Positions 25,364-34,538 of a DNA stretch of 64,000 nt are shown piece after piece. Position 1 is the first letter of the stretch; each line of letters begins with the position of its first letter. The position numbers were made by a program, and so were the translations under genes. The stretch is from Nesterenkonia sphaerica (GTDB lineage Bacteria; Actinomycetota; Actinomycetes; Actinomycetales; Micrococcaceae), in the NCBI RefSeq assembly GCF_005771565.1, contig NZ_VAWA01000007.1, positions 1 to 64,000 of the forward strand, in the 5' to 3' direction. The notes below the pieces were generated by a model. It saw only the letters and a list, made by a program, of their open reading frames with translations, was not told the DNA's origin and ran no database searches.

Positions 25364-26536
25364 TTACTTCAGCTGGCGGTTCTTCCACCACAGGAGTCGC
25401 CGGCGCAGGATGCGGACCTGTCTGCGCACCTGCGTGGTGACCCCGCTTCTCGAGGCGCTTACGCCGGAGCCTCCGGGGCTGCTGGCATTGGCGGGGGTAG
25501 GGTGCACCGTCCCACCGCGGCGGGGGAACATCCCGTCCAGCAGCATGCCAGCGGCGTCTCTGGCCTGGCCGACCCAGGGGTAGTGATGTCCGGTGATCAT
25601 GGCACTGCTGTTGACTTCAAGAACATAGGGCTGGTCCCCGTTGCCCTCGCGAGGCAGGAGCATGTCAATCCCGGCGACTCGAAGACCCGGGATGGCCTTG
25701 GCCACCGCTGCTGCCATCTCGATCTCTTCTGCGGTGAGCTCATCGGTGGCATCGACCCCGTCTCCCCCGCTGTGAACATTGGAGTTCGGGCGCAGCCAGA
25801 CCTTCTGGCCCTGTGCCGGAACGGAGTCCAGGCTGAGCTGTTGCTTCTGCAGCTCCTTGCGCACCACGTCGTCAACGGGGATCTGATAATGCACCGGGTT
25901 CTGCGATTCTGTGCGCAGCCGGTTCTTCTCTTCGACCAATTCCGTGATGGTCGAGGTTCCGTCTCCGATCACGTTGGCAGGCACACGACGCGCTGCGGCA
26001 GCCACTTTCCCGTAGACCAAGAGCACCCGGTGCTCCACGCCTTCGACAAACCGTTCCACCAGGACGAACTCAGACTGCGCGGCGACATCCTCGAAGGCCT
26101 TCTCAAAGTCGGCGAACTCCGTGATGTTCACATGCACCGAGGTGCCCATGCCCTCGTCCGGCGGCTTGACCACCACTGGCAGCTGGCACTCCGCCCAGCT
26201 CCAGGCCTGTGACAGCTGGTCGTGACTGAAGGCGACATTTTCCGGGGCGCGCACCCCGTGGTGCCGCAGGAGCCTGCTGGTGACGTCTTTATAGCGGGTG
26301 CAGCGGCGGGCCAGCAGATCGTTGAGGTTGGAGCGGGCGCCGTCGAACCAGATCCGGCGCTTGCCCACCTTCAGGCTGAGCCGGCGCTTGGCGTCTGCTG
26401 AGATGGGGATACCTCTGGCCATGGCCCGGTTGGCCAGCAGGGTGGTGGTCAACCCGCCCTTGATGTCGTGCTTGACCAGGTATTTGTGCGTCTCAGCCAG
26501 GTCCACCGCTGTTTCTTTCATATCCGCCTGTTCCAT
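25364..26536 (-). CDS. ATP-grasp ligase (cyanophycin synthetase/GshAB-like)
   Basis: The 390-residue protein has an ATP-grasp fold: VVVKPPDEGMGTSVHVN (ATP-binding loop), VERFVEGVEHRVLLVYGKVAA and the metal-binding VLEVNSSAMITGHHYP. This combination is typical of the ATP-grasp half of cyanophycin synthetase and bifunctional glutathione synthase. A basic C-terminal tail rich in Arg follows. It would join a carboxylate to an amine with ATP. The product is unknown and no partner gene is adjacent. Start MEQAD at 26536; MKETAV five codons later has a slightly better ribosome site. Confidence 0.75.
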   Translation of the reverse strand: MEQADMKETAVDLAETHKYLVKHDIKGGLTTTLLANRAMARGIPISADAKRRLSLKVGKRRIWFDGARSNLNDLLARRCTRYKDVTSRLLRHHGVRAPENVAFSHDQLSQAWSWAECQLPVVVKPPDEGMGTSVHVNITEFADFEKAFEDVAAQSEFVLVERFVEGVEHRVLLVYGKVAAAARRVPANVIGDGTSTITELVEEKNRLRTESQNPVHYQIPVDDVVRKELQKQQLSLDSVPAQGQKVWLRPNSNVHSGGDGVDATDELTAEEIEMAAAVAKAIPGLRVAGIDMLLPREGNGDQPYVLEVNSSAMITGHHYPWVGQARDAAGMLLDGMFPRRGGTVHPTPANASSPGGSGVSASRSGVTTQVRRQVRILRRRLLWWKNRQLK

Positions 26537-26758
26537 CGCCGTCAGAGGCCAGCACCTCAATCCGTCGACCACGACTGTACAGGGCTTTGGTCCTCCGCTG
26601 GCGCTGCTCCCTTCGCCGGTACAGCCGCACGGCCGCGCTAGGGTGTGCGCGGGCGAGACTGGACCTAAGGGGGAAATACCTGGTTGCAGCTGACCCCCAC
26701 CCAGCCGGTAGCGTGGCGAGCCACTGCATGGCGTGACAGTCAATACAAGGAGGTTCCA

Positions 26759-27136
26759 ATGCAGACCGAAGAGATGGACACCGTGATTCAGAACCGCGCG
26801 GGCCTGGAGTCCGCCGAGCAGGCTCACCGGACCGGCACAGCGGTGCTGAGCGAACTTGGCCGGCTGGACCTTGGCACGGAGGCCCGTGAGGTGGCCGCCC
26901 AGCTGCCTGCCGGGTACAAGGACGCCCTCGCCAATGCAGAGGGTTCCGCCGAGCCGGTGACGAAAGAGCAATTCCTCAGCCGGGTCGAGTCCGCTCTTGA
27001 GGTGGACCGGGAGGCTGCCACACAGCTGGCACACGCGGCAATCTCCGCCGCTGCCGACGCCGTGACTCCCGGGGAGCGCACCTCCTTCGTCAACGCTCTG
27101 CCGCCGGAGATCTCCGGCCTGGCCACCTGGAGCTGA
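26759..27136 (+). CDS. DUF2267 domain protein
   Basis: The 125-residue, mostly helical protein has DUF2267 features: FLSRVESALEVDREAATQLAHAA and a closing ALPPEISGL. The family has no assigned biochemical function. AAGGAGG lies 7 bases before the ATG, a strong site that fixes the start. It is followed 8 bases later by a DUF302 gene, so the two form a small operon divergent from the ATP-grasp gene. A stress-related role is sometimes suggested for such proteins but is not shown here. Confidence 0.75.
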   Translation: MQTEEMDTVIQNRAGLESAEQAHRTGTAVLSELGRLDLGTEAREVAAQLPAGYKDALANAEGSAEPVTKEQFLSRVESALEVDREAATQLAHAAISAAADAVTPGERTSFVNALPPEISGLATWS

Positions 27137-27144
27137 GCCTGCTG

Positions 27145-27567
27145 ATGTCCTACACCCACACCATCACTGTCCCGTTGCCATACGCGGACGCCGTCGAGCG
27201 CACCCGTGAGGCTCTGGCCGAGCAAGGATTCGGGATCCTGAGCGAGATTGACGTCCACGCGGCCTTCGAGCAGAAGCTGGGTACCGAGGCGGCCGAGGCG
27301 CTTGGTGACTATGTGATTCTGGGGGCGTGCAATCCCGGCCTCGCCAGCAAGGCCCTGGCGGCCGAGCCCCAGCTGGGGGCCCTGCTGCCCTGCAATGTGG
27401 TGGTCAGGCGCGGCGCCGAGAGTCAGACCACCATCGAGGCCGTGGACCCCCAAACTCTGGTCGAGCTCAGCGAAGCACCTGAAGTGCGTGATGTGGCCGA
27501 CGACGCCGACGCGCGGCTGCGGGCGGCGCTGGAAGCGATTCAGAGCGACGCCGCCCCAACCACCTGA
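27145..27567 (+). CDS. DUF302 domain protein
   Basis: The 140-residue protein matches the DUF302 pattern: an opening strand with YADAVERTREALAEQGFGIL, then EIDVHAAFEQKLG, ACNPGLASKALAAEP and LLPCNVVV. This small alpha-beta fold is widespread, and some members bind ligands or metals, but the function is unknown. It is co-directional with the DUF2267 gene and converges on an aldehyde dehydrogenase gene. Confidence 0.8.
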   Translation: MSYTHTITVPLPYADAVERTREALAEQGFGILSEIDVHAAFEQKLGTEAAEALGDYVILGACNPGLASKALAAEPQLGALLPCNVVVRRGAESQTTIEAVDPQTLVELSEAPEVRDVADDADARLRAALEAIQSDAAPTT

Positions 27568-27624
27568 GCGCCAGCCCGCCTTCACCTCCCGGAGATTGCC
27601 CCTGGGCTGAGCCGGAACGGAACA

Positions 27625-29100
27625 CTAGAGGCGTTTGACGCCGATGGTGTGAGCGGTGGTGAATTCTTCGATGGCCCATTCACCGTTGAAGCGGCCCAGC
27701 CCGGAGTTGCGTTCTCCGCCGAAGGCGACGTGGGCTTCGTCCTGGACGGTCATCTCATTGATGAAGGTCATTCCGGATTTCACTTGGTGTGCGAATTGGA
27801 CGCCGCGGTCGAGGTTCTGGGTGAACACCGCTGAGGAGAGCCCGTAGGCGTGATCGTTGGCCAGGCGGAGGGCGTGGGCTTCGTCGTCTGCTTTGAGGAT
27901 TGCGACCATGGGACCGAAGATCTCTTCCCGGGCGATCTCCATCCCGGCGGTCACGTCGGTAAAGACATGCGGAGGCACCACCCGGCCCGTGATCTCACCA
28001 CCGACTGCGACCTGGGCTCCGGCTTCTGTGGCGCGAGCGATCTTGTCCTTCAACCCTTGTAGCTGGTCGTCGTTGATCACCGGCCCCACCAGGGTCGACT
28101 CCGCGGTGGGATCGCCGTGGTGTACTGCTTGAGCCGCGGTAGTGAATTTCTCCACGAATTGGTCATAGACCGGGGCTTGGACAATGATCCGGTTCACTGA
28201 CATGCAGATCTGGCCAGAGTGCAGGAACGCCCCGGGCACTGACTGTTCGACCGCGGCGTCGAGGTCGGCATCATCGAGGACCACCAGCGGCGCGTTGCCA
28301 CCGAGTTCCAGAGAGACTTTCTTCAGGTGCTCACCACTGCTGGCCACAGTGGCCACGTTCTGACCCACCGGCGTGGACCCGGTGAAAGAGATCAGTCGGG
28401 GCACCGGGTGGGCAACGAAGTCATCCCCGATTTCTGCACCTGATCCCACGACCACGGAGAGCACACCGGCCGGCAGCCCGGCTTCTTCGAAGATCCGGGC
28501 GATCAGCAACGCTCCGGTCACCGGGGTGTCGGAGGCGGGTTTGATCACTACCGCGTTGCCCAAAGCCAAGGCAGGGGCGACTGAGCGTTGCGACAGGTGC
28601 AGCGGGAAGTTCCACGGGCTGATCACCCCCACCACTCCCACCGGTTTCCGATAGACCCGCATCTCCCGGCCCGGGGTGTTCGAGGGATGGATTGTTCCAT
28701 GGACACGGGAAGGGAACGAGGCAGCCTCCTGGGTGATGCTCACCGCCAAGGAGACTTCGATGTTGGCTTTGAACACTGTGGATCCGGCTTCCTTGACCAG
28801 CCAGTCGACGATCTCCTCCCGGCGCTGCTGCAGAATCTGGGCAGCCCGACGCAGGATCTCTGCCCGTTTCCCCGGTCCCTTCTGCGCCCACTGGGACTGG
28901 GCGTCCTCGGCAGCACGATACGCCTCGTCCACATCCTCCCGGGAAGCCAACTTGATCTGTGCGACCGCCGCGTCATCGAACGGGTTACGCACAGTACTGA
29001 CTCGTTCCGAAGAGCCCTGCCGCCACTGCCCGGCGATGAACTGTGACTCTACCGACTCACCGGCAAATCTCGCGGGGGCATGTTGTGTCGCAGCAGTCAT
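27625..29100 (-). CDS. NAD(P)-dependent aldehyde dehydrogenase (aromatic/benzaldehyde type)
   Basis: The 491-residue enzyme has the catalytic Cys299 in [10 protein letters not shown], general base Glu265 in SLELGGNAP and the cofactor segment [13 protein letters not shown]. The sequence is closest in style to benzaldehyde and vanillin dehydrogenases, oxidising aldehydes to acids in the cytoplasm. Specificity is uncertain. AGGAGG 7 bases before the ATG at 29100 sets the start. It lies 49 bases downstream of a MarR-family gene in the same direction and is probably co-regulated by it. Confidence 0.88.
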   Translation of the reverse strand: MTAATQHAPARFAGESVESQFIAGQWRQGSSERVSTVRNPFDDAAVAQIKLASREDVDEAYRAAEDAQSQWAQKGPGKRAEILRRAAQILQQRREEIVDWLVKEAGSTVFKANIEVSLAVSITQEAASFPSRVHGTIHPSNTPGREMRVYRKPVGVVGVISPWNFPLHLSQRSVAPALALGNAVVIKPASDTPVTGALLIARIFEEAGLPAGVLSVVVGSGAEIGDDFVAHPVPRLISFTGSTPVGQNVATVASSGEHLKKVSLELGGNAPLVVLDDADLDAAVEQSVPGAFLHSGQICMSVNRIIVQAPVYDQFVEKFTTAAQAVHHGDPTAESTLVGPVINDDQLQGLKDKIARATEAGAQVAVGGEITGRVVPPHVFTDVTAGMEIAREEIFGPMVAILKADDEAHALRLANDHAYGLSSAVFTQNLDRGVQFAHQVKSGMTFINEMTVQDEAHVAFGGERNSGLGRFNGEWAIEEFTTAHTIGVKRL

Positions 29101-29149
29101 AGTGAATCCTCCTGGGGAATTGATTGATATTGACGATAGTGGGTGTGAC

Positions 29150-29635
29150 TCAGGATCGGGTGGAGGCGAAGACTTTGCCCTCAGGATCCAACTCGCCCAG
29201 TAGCGCTTCTGCAATGTCAGAGAGCTGCTGCACTTGTTCGGGTGTGAGCCGGTCCAGTACCAACCGGCGCACATTCTCCACGTGGCCCGGTGCCGCCTGC
29301 ACCACTTTGGCCCAGCCCGCTTCTGTGAGTGAGACGTTCTTCGCTCGCCGATCCTCTGAGCAGGTGGCGCGCTTCACCAATCCAGACTTCTCCAACCCGG
29401 TGAGCACTCGCGAGAGCCTGGGCAGCGTAGCGTTCGTCAAAGCCGCCAGTGCGGTGATGCGCAGGGTGCGTTCCGGCGCCTCGGACAGGGATGCTAAGGC
29501 AAAGTATTCGAAGTGCGTCAGATCCGAATCACGCAGCAGCTGAGAATCCAGCGCGCCCGGCAGCAGCTCCAGCACCGCAGCGGTGCGCAGCCAGGCCCTC
29601 TGCTCGTCCTCGTCGAGCCAGCGTGTCTCTGACAT
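29150..29635 (-). CDS. MarR-family transcriptional regulator
   Basis: The 161-residue protein has the MarR winged helix: [20 protein letters not shown] leads into [24 protein letters not shown] (recognition helices). The wing has [21 protein letters not shown]. MarR proteins sense phenolics, aldehydes or oxidants and repress nearby detoxification genes. It is divergent from an oxidoreductase-DoxX pair and upstream of an aldehyde dehydrogenase, so it likely controls both. A repeated motif lies in the spacer. Start ATG at 29635. Confidence 0.88.
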   Translation of the reverse strand: MSETRWLDEDEQRAWLRTAAVLELLPGALDSQLLRDSDLTHFEYFALASLSEAPERTLRITALAALTNATLPRLSRVLTGLEKSGLVKRATCSEDRRAKNVSLTEAGWAKVVQAAPGHVENVRRLVLDRLTPEQVQQLSDIAEALLGELDPEGKVFASTRS

Positions 29636-29654
29636 CTCCACACCCTTCTTATGG

Positions 29655-29701
29655 TTGCACCTACAACGATGTGTCGGTATGCTTTTATTTGCACCTACAA
29701 C
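29655..29701. promoter_or_regulatory. Paired MarR-type operator sites
   Basis: TTGCACCTACAAC occurs twice as a direct repeat (29655 and 29689, spacing 34). Each copy is itself an imperfect inverted repeat (TTG and CAA arms). They sit between marR and the divergent oxidoreductase gene, as expected for MarR binding sites. Confidence 0.55.
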
Positions 29702-29725
29702 AAATACTACTCGAGGAGTCATCCT

Positions 29726-30301
29726 GTGACCACCTTCACCATCTTCGGCACCGGCTCCATGGCCACTGCTATTGCCAGCGTGCTCACCAAAGGCGGCGCG
29801 ACAGTCGAACACATCGGCAGCCAGGACAAGGACGCCGCCGTCAACGGCAGCGTCGCCATTCTCGCGGTCCCCTACCCCGCTCTGGCAGACATTTCTCAGC
29901 AGTACGGCGAGAAGCTTGCTGGCAAGGTCGTCGTCGACATCTCCAACCCGCTGAATTTCGAGACCTTCGACTCCCTGGTGGTGCCCGCAGACGGCTCAGC
30001 TGCCGCCGAGCTTGCGGCAGCTCTGCCTTCGTCCACGGTTCTGAAGGCTTTCAACACCAACTTTGCCGCCACGCTGACGGACCAGTCGGTGGGCCCGAAC
30101 CGGACCACGGTCATGGTGGCCGGGGACGACGAAGCAGCCAAGCAGCAGTTGGTGGCCGCTGTGCAGGCTGGCGGCCTCAAGGCCGTCGATGCCGGGGCTC
30201 TCAAGCGAGCGCGCGAACTGGAGTCCCTGGGCTTCGTCCAGCTCACCCTGGCCGCTGGCGAGAAGATCCCGTGGAACGCAGGCTTCGCGCTGGTCCACTG
30301 A
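29726..30301 (+). CDS. NADP/F420-dependent oxidoreductase-like protein
   Basis: The 191-residue protein begins with a Rossmann fingerprint (IFGTGSMATAIASVLTKGG) and resembles the NADP oxidoreductase, coenzyme F420-dependent family (KVVVDISNPLNFE, VLKAFNTNFAATL). The GTG start at 29726 is preceded by GAGGAG at good spacing. It is followed by a DoxX gene 56 bases later. Together with the MarR regulator this suggests a redox or quinone stress unit. The substrate is unknown. Confidence 0.8.
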   Translation: MTTFTIFGTGSMATAIASVLTKGGATVEHIGSQDKDAAVNGSVAILAVPYPALADISQQYGEKLAGKVVVDISNPLNFETFDSLVVPADGSAAAELAAALPSSTVLKAFNTNFAATLTDQSVGPNRTTVMVAGDDEAAKQQLVAAVQAGGLKAVDAGALKRARELESLGFVQLTLAAGEKIPWNAGFALVH

Positions 30302-30357
30302 CGTCTGCAGCGACCCACCCACCACCACCGCGCATCACCCGACTGAAGGAGCAACCT

Positions 30358-30792
30358 ATGCAGAAAACCGCACTGACCAATACCGGACTCACCGTACTCC
30401 GGATCGTTCTCGGATTCCTCTTCACCGCCCATGGCTGGCGGAAGTTCAACGAGTGGACCATTGACGGCACGCAGGCAGCTTTCGGTGAGATGGGCATCCC
30501 CTTGGCTCAAACCACCGCCCCGATGGTGGCCACCCTGGAGCTGGTCGGCGGCATCGCGCTCATCCTGGGTCTCTTGAGCCGTCCAGTCGCTGTCCTGCTG
30601 AGTGTGATCATGCTCACCGCCCTCGTCATGGTTCACCTAAGTGCGGGAATCTTTGTCGAAGCCGGCGGCGTGGAACTGGTCCTGCTGTTGGGAGCCGGCG
30701 CAGCCGCGGTCGCCCTAGCAGGGCCAGGCAAGCTGTCACTTGATTACGCAATGTTCTCCCGGCGGGACTCCAAGCTGGCAGTGCTGGCCTGA
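30358..30792 (+). CDS. DoxX-family membrane protein
   Basis: The 144-residue protein has four membrane helices and the DoxX pattern: VLRIVLGFLFTAHGWRKF, LELVGGIALILGLLSRPVA and MVHLSAGIF. The family is tied to redox stress and thiol or quinone metabolism in actinobacteria. AAGGAG before the ATG sets the start. It is probably co-transcribed with the upstream oxidoreductase under MarR control. Confidence 0.85.
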   Translation: MQKTALTNTGLTVLRIVLGFLFTAHGWRKFNEWTIDGTQAAFGEMGIPLAQTTAPMVATLELVGGIALILGLLSRPVAVLLSVIMLTALVMVHLSAGIFVEAGGVELVLLLGAGAAAVALAGPGKLSLDYAMFSRRDSKLAVLA

Positions 30793-30827
30793 CAAGCGGA
30801 TTCTCGGGTCCTCGAGTGGACTTCCGC

Positions 30828-30854
30828 GGGAAATTTTCCCTAGTCTCTGAAGTT
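30828..30854 (+). promoter_or_regulatory. Possible stress sigma (SigR/SigH-type) promoter
   Basis: GGGAAA and GTT are separated by 18 bases, close to the SigR/SigH pattern. GGGAAATTTTCCC is also a 13-bp palindrome, so an operator is an alternative. It lies about 55 bases before the downstream membrane-protein gene. Confidence 0.3.
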
Positions 30855-30908
30855 TTTCCGGGGTATCTTGAAGATCCGCATTCTCGATAGATAGACGGGA
30901 GAAACACC

Positions 30909-31175
30909 ATGAGCATCCTCGGCTGGATCTTATTAGGGCTGATCGCGGGTGCGATTGCGCGTGCGATCCTGCCCGGCAAGCAACCGGGCGGCATCCTGGT
31001 CACGCTGCTCACCGGTATCCTCGGCGCACTCCTGGGCGGCTGGATTGCCTCGGCAATCTTCGGAATCAATGTCAACGATGCATTTTTCGACCCCGCCACA
31101 TGGGGCTTCGCCATCCTCGGGGGCCTCATCGTCGCCTTCATCTGGGGCGCCATCGCCGGCAGACGCGCGGACTGA
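30909..31175 (+). CDS. GlsB/YeaQ/YmgE family membrane protein
   Basis: The 88-residue protein has three hydrophobic segments and the family pattern GWILLGLIAGAIARAILPGKQ plus LGALLGGWIAS. These small glycine-rich membrane proteins are often stress-induced; the old name 'transglycosylase-associated' reflects no shown activity. GGGAGA precedes the ATG. It is transcribed alone. Confidence 0.85.
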   Translation: MSILGWILLGLIAGAIARAILPGKQPGGILVTLLTGILGALLGGWIASAIFGINVNDAFFDPATWGFAILGGLIVAFIWGAIAGRRAD

Positions 31176-31200
31176 CTCCCGCCGCACTCGGCTATCTATC

Positions 31201-31234
31201 CAATGGGCCTCCACCTCATGGTGGGGGCCCATTG
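31201..31234. terminator. Strong hairpin between converging genes
   Basis: CAATGGGCC and GGCCCATTG, with inner TCCACC and GGTGGG, form a continuous stem of about 15 bp around TCAT. It can serve the small membrane gene on the left and the gene converging from the right. No T-tract. Confidence 0.55.
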
Positions 31235-31416
31235 CGCTGCCACCACTGACGAAAAGAGCCCCACCGGGCTGTGCCCGGCAGGGCTTCGTTCCGCATCCAC
31301 AGCTCCAGGCACTCTGCCGGGTATCGACTCCAACGAAGCGCGGCCACTGGGTTCACGTAACGTGATTGAGATCACAGTATCACCCCCAAGGTGGAAGTCA
31401 AAAAGCGACTCACCCA

Positions 31417-32088
31417 TCAGCAACGGGCGTTCAGATCCGCCTGCCAGGCGCAGCGAATCATCTCTTCAAGCACTTCGAGATCAATATCCTCGGGCTTGTT
31501 GAAGTAGAGGCATGCTTGTCCGGTGGTGTGCTTCCCCAACCGGAGCAGAAGGCTTTCGGCCTGCGGGGAGCCAGTGATTCCATACACCGTGATCTTCGCC
31601 TTGCGGGGCGAGAATCCCACCCGGAACGTATCGCCCTCGCGGCCGGTCGCATAGCGGTAATGGACCTGCCCATAACCGATCATGGAGGGGCCCCACATGA
31701 CCGGCTGCTCACCGGTGGCGCGCGCAAAGATCTCCAGCAGCAGCCGCCCGTGCTCTACCCGTCTGGGCACCTCCAGCTGCTCGACGAACTCACTCGGTGA
31801 CTGCTTCGACGGCGCAGTCTTGAGATCAGGAGCGTTCTGACCAGTGTGGCCAGGGGTGATCACAGCTCGGCGCACCTCGGGCTCGGGCACCTGGCCGGAG
31901 AGCGACAAACCACGCTCCACCAGGGCCGCCTGCAGCCGCTCAAGACCTCGCTTACCGACACCGTGGAGGGAGGCAAGTTTGCCGTAGTCGACGCCGTCCA
32001 GAGACTCCAGATCCGGATATCCGGCCAGACGTAAAGCGTCTTGGGCAGGGCGCCCCACCCCGGCGACAGACTCGTAGGAAGTGCTCAT
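31417..32088 (-). CDS. Helix-hairpin-helix plus DUF1801 fusion protein
   Basis: The 223-residue protein has an N-terminal helix-hairpin-helix-like region (LASLHGVGKRGLERLQAAL, about residues 38-58). A DUF1801 (YdhG-like) domain spans about residues 100-220, with MWGPSMIGYGQVHYRY and FSPRKAKITVYG. DUF1801 proteins are small alpha-beta proteins of unclear function; a few are called iron chaperones. The N-terminal part suggests nucleic acid contact. ATG at 32088 is preferred to a GTG two codons earlier because AGGA is better spaced. Confidence 0.75.
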   Translation of the reverse strand: MSTSYESVAGVGRPAQDALRLAGYPDLESLDGVDYGKLASLHGVGKRGLERLQAALVERGLSLSGQVPEPEVRRAVITPGHTGQNAPDLKTAPSKQSPSEFVEQLEVPRRVEHGRLLLEIFARATGEQPVMWGPSMIGYGQVHYRYATGREGDTFRVGFSPRKAKITVYGITGSPQAESLLLRLGKHTTGQACLYFNKPEDIDLEVLEEMIRCAWQADLNARC

Positions 32089-32202
32089 GGTCACATCCTA
32101 CTGAGCACGTGAACATCCCTGCCTCTAGGAGCAGTACAGACAGCATGCTCGAGGAAACCAGTCACAGCAGCGAGCACGTCAAGATTATTCGAAACGAGAA
32201 AA

Positions 32203-32239
32203 CCCCCTGCATCCCTGCATTTGCAAGGGATACAGAGGG
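32203..32239 (-). terminator. Intrinsic terminator after tRNA-Arg
   Basis: A 14-bp stem (ACCCTCTGTATCCCT region against AGGGATGCAGGGG, with G-T pairs) is followed on the minus strand by TTTTCTCG. It lies 12 bases downstream of the tRNA-Arg 3' end. Confidence 0.8.
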
Positions 32240-32251
32240 TGTGTCTGCCTG

Positions 32252-32325
<74 letters not shown>

Positions 32326-32420
32326 ATCATCCAAGAAATCTCACTGTACCGCGAGTTGGACCTTGACGATACTACACGCGGTGATGGTGGCGGACCAAAT
32401 CTGGGCCTACCCACGGGACC

Positions 32421-32939
32421 TCAGCGTGCGGACCCTGCGGTGACGAAGTCCGTGAGGACGGCGTCGCGCCCGTCCAGCTCTGCCCATGGTTTACTCAGTT
32501 CGAAACGCGCCAGCCCCGCAGGTGGCCACTGTGTGGCCATCTCCAGCGCGGCACTCTCCTGCGACTCCGCACTGGTCAACCTCATGCTCAGCTCCTGAAC
32601 CCCAGGCATATGAGCAATCAGCAGCAATGTGCTCACCGTCTCGGGTGTTTCATTCAGCACTGAGCACAGCTGCGCCTCGGACCCCAGATAGATGCGGTCA
32701 TCCAATTCCGCAGTAGGCGCCTGGTCTCCGAGGACGTGCGAGATCCAGATGCTGGTCTGACGGGTGCGCATGGCGGAGGAGACCACTGTCATCTCAGGAA
32801 CACATGAGGATCCCAACAGCCACCGGCCCACCTGGCAGGCTTGTGCCTGACCTGACTCGGTCAGGGTCCGGGCAAAATCATCCCCGGAGAAACTGTGACC
32901 GGCTTCAGCGTGGCGGAGCACCAAGAGGGTCTTGGACAT
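32421..32939 (-). CDS. SixA-like histidine phosphatase
   Basis: The 172-residue protein has the phosphohistidine-phosphatase motif LVLRHAEAG (catalytic RH at residues 9-10) and a second histidine in IAHMPG. It is in the SixA branch of the histidine phosphatase superfamily, which removes phosphate from phosphohistidine or small phosphoesters. It begins 3 bases after the stop of a winged-helix gene, so the pair is co-transcribed. A target in phosphorelay signalling is possible but not shown. Confidence 0.8.
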   Translation of the reverse strand: MSKTLLVLRHAEAGHSFSGDDFARTLTESGQAQACQVGRWLLGSSCVPEMTVVSSAMRTRQTSIWISHVLGDQAPTAELDDRIYLGSEAQLCSVLNETPETVSTLLLIAHMPGVQELSMRLTSAESQESAALEMATQWPPAGLARFELSKPWAELDGRDAVLTDFVTAGSAR

Positions 32940-32942
32940 GGG

Positions 32943-33728
32943 TCAGATGCTGTATTCAGGTGCGGCCCAGACCGTCACCTCGGGGTGCTCATAGAAGCGG
33001 TAGCCCTGACCACGCACAGTGCGCACAGTATTGGCCAGGCGTCCGAGCTTGGAACGCAGACGGCGGATGTGGACATCTATGGTGCGTTCATTGGGCATCT
33101 GCTCAACATCCACGTGGCGCCACAACCGTTGGAGCAGCTCTTCACGCCCGACGGTGCGGGCGGAGCTCTCCACCAGGTAGTTCAGCAGTTCGAACTCCTT
33201 GTACGTGAGGTTGAGATTCTCGCCGTCGAGCTGGACCTCCCGGCGCGCCAAGTCAATCAGTACCCCGGAGGCGGAGTAGGACGTGGGCGGGACAGTGGCC
33301 CCGGCCGCCGGCTCTGGCTGGCCTGCGGCACCCACAGTCGGGTCCCCCAGTGCTTGCCGCACCACCTCCAGATCCTCCCCTTCAGCAGTGGGCGAGGCCA
33401 TGGCCATCGCCACATGGACCTGCGACTCAGGAGCGATGTGCTCCACGTAGTCACGCAGCTGCGTCGCGATCCGGTGCAATGAGGTGCCCTCAGCTTTGGC
33501 CGTATCCTCATCCAGTCCCACATAGATCACGAACCCGCGGGCCACCACATCAGGGTGGCCGGCGCCGTTGTTCGCCGCCAGCACTTGGATCGGCGCCGTG
33601 CGGGGGTGCCCGTCCGCACCAGTGGCCCCATTGCGCATTTTGCGGGCCAGCTCAGCACGCCGGGCAGCGTTCCTCACTGAAACGTGAACGTACCCTGGAT
33701 TTTGGGCCTTATTGAGCGGTGCGGACAT
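32943..33728 (-). CDS. OmpR-type winged-helix protein without a canonical receiver domain
   Basis: The 261-residue protein ends in an OmpR/PhoB DNA-binding domain (about residues 155-250): LTYKEFELLNYLVE, the turn ELLQRLWRHV, and RTIDVHIRRLRSKLG. The N-terminal 150 residues contain no obvious phosphoacceptor Asp pattern. They instead hold a small domain with GFVIYVGLDEDTAKAEGTSL. It is therefore not a classic response regulator. It is followed at once by a SixA-like phosphatase gene. Targets unknown. Confidence 0.8.
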   Translation of the reverse strand: MSAPLNKAQNPGYVHVSVRNAARRAELARKMRNGATGADGHPRTAPIQVLAANNGAGHPDVVARGFVIYVGLDEDTAKAEGTSLHRIATQLRDYVEHIAPESQVHVAMAMASPTAEGEDLEVVRQALGDPTVGAAGQPEPAAGATVPPTSYSASGVLIDLARREVQLDGENLNLTYKEFELLNYLVESSARTVGREELLQRLWRHVDVEQMPNERTIDVHIRRLRSKLGRLANTVRTVRGQGYRFYEHPEVTVWAAPEYSI

Positions 33729-33868
33729 GCGAATCGTGACTCTTCCTGGGTGGTTGCCGTGTGAGGGGCCCTCTCAGGATCGCCGTAATATTTCGGGAAT
33801 GCAAGTAACATAACAGCGAAAATTCCAAATAGTGAGATTTCACTGATTCATTGTGGCGCAGCTACGTA

Positions 33869-34504
33869 CTATTCCGCCAGCCCGTAAAGTCTGTCCCCGG
33901 CATCGCCCAAGCCGGGCACTATGTAGGACTTCTCGTTGAGCTTCTGGTCGACTGCCGCCACGAACAGTTCGATCTCACGGTCACCGACTTCATCCTCCAA
34001 GCGCTTGATGCCCTCCGGGGCGGCCAAGAGACACAGGCAGGTGATCTTGGCCGCCCCGGCACGCTCCAAGAACCGAATGGCCTCTGCCAAGGTTCCCCCA
34101 GTGGCCAGCATCGGATCCAAGACGAACACCTGACGCCCGGTGAGGTCTTCGGGCAGCCTTTCGGCATAGGTGACGATGTTCAGCGTCTCCTCATCCCGCG
34201 CCATCCCCAGGAACCCGACCTCCGCAGTGGGGATCATCGCTGTCATGCCGTCAAGCATGCCCAGACCCGCACGCAGGATCGGCACCACCAGCGGCTTGGG
34301 GCCGGACAGCCGGGTGCCGACCATCCCCGTCACCGGAGTCTGAATCTGCACCTCCTCCGTGGGCAGCGAGCTGGACGCCTCATAAGCCAAGAGCGACACC
34401 AGCTCCCGGGTGAGGTCTCGGAACGTGTTGGACGGTGTCTCCACCCGCCGCAGCTGAGTGAGCTTATGATCGATCAGCGGATGGGAAACGACGTGAGTGC
34501 GCAT
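33869..34504 (-). CDS. upp: Uracil phosphoribosyltransferase
   Basis: The 211-residue protein is a normal-length Upp. It has the PRPP-binding loop [38 protein letters not shown] and a uracil-binding C-terminus ([15 protein letters not shown]). It makes UMP from uracil and PRPP, the pyrimidine salvage step. ATG at 34504 starts the typical [11 protein letters not shown] sequence. It is divergent from tadA across a spacer of 34 bases. Confidence 0.93.
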   Translation of the reverse strand: MRTHVVSHPLIDHKLTQLRRVETPSNTFRDLTRELVSLLAYEASSSLPTEEVQIQTPVTGMVGTRLSGPKPLVVPILRAGLGMLDGMTAMIPTAEVGFLGMARDEETLNIVTYAERLPEDLTGRQVFVLDPMLATGGTLAEAIRFLERAGAAKITCLCLLAAPEGIKRLEDEVGDREIELFVAAVDQKLNEKSYIVPGLGDAGDRLYGLAE

Positions 34505-34538
34505 GGAATCAAGGTACCAGCGCATCCGCGGCAGTATC

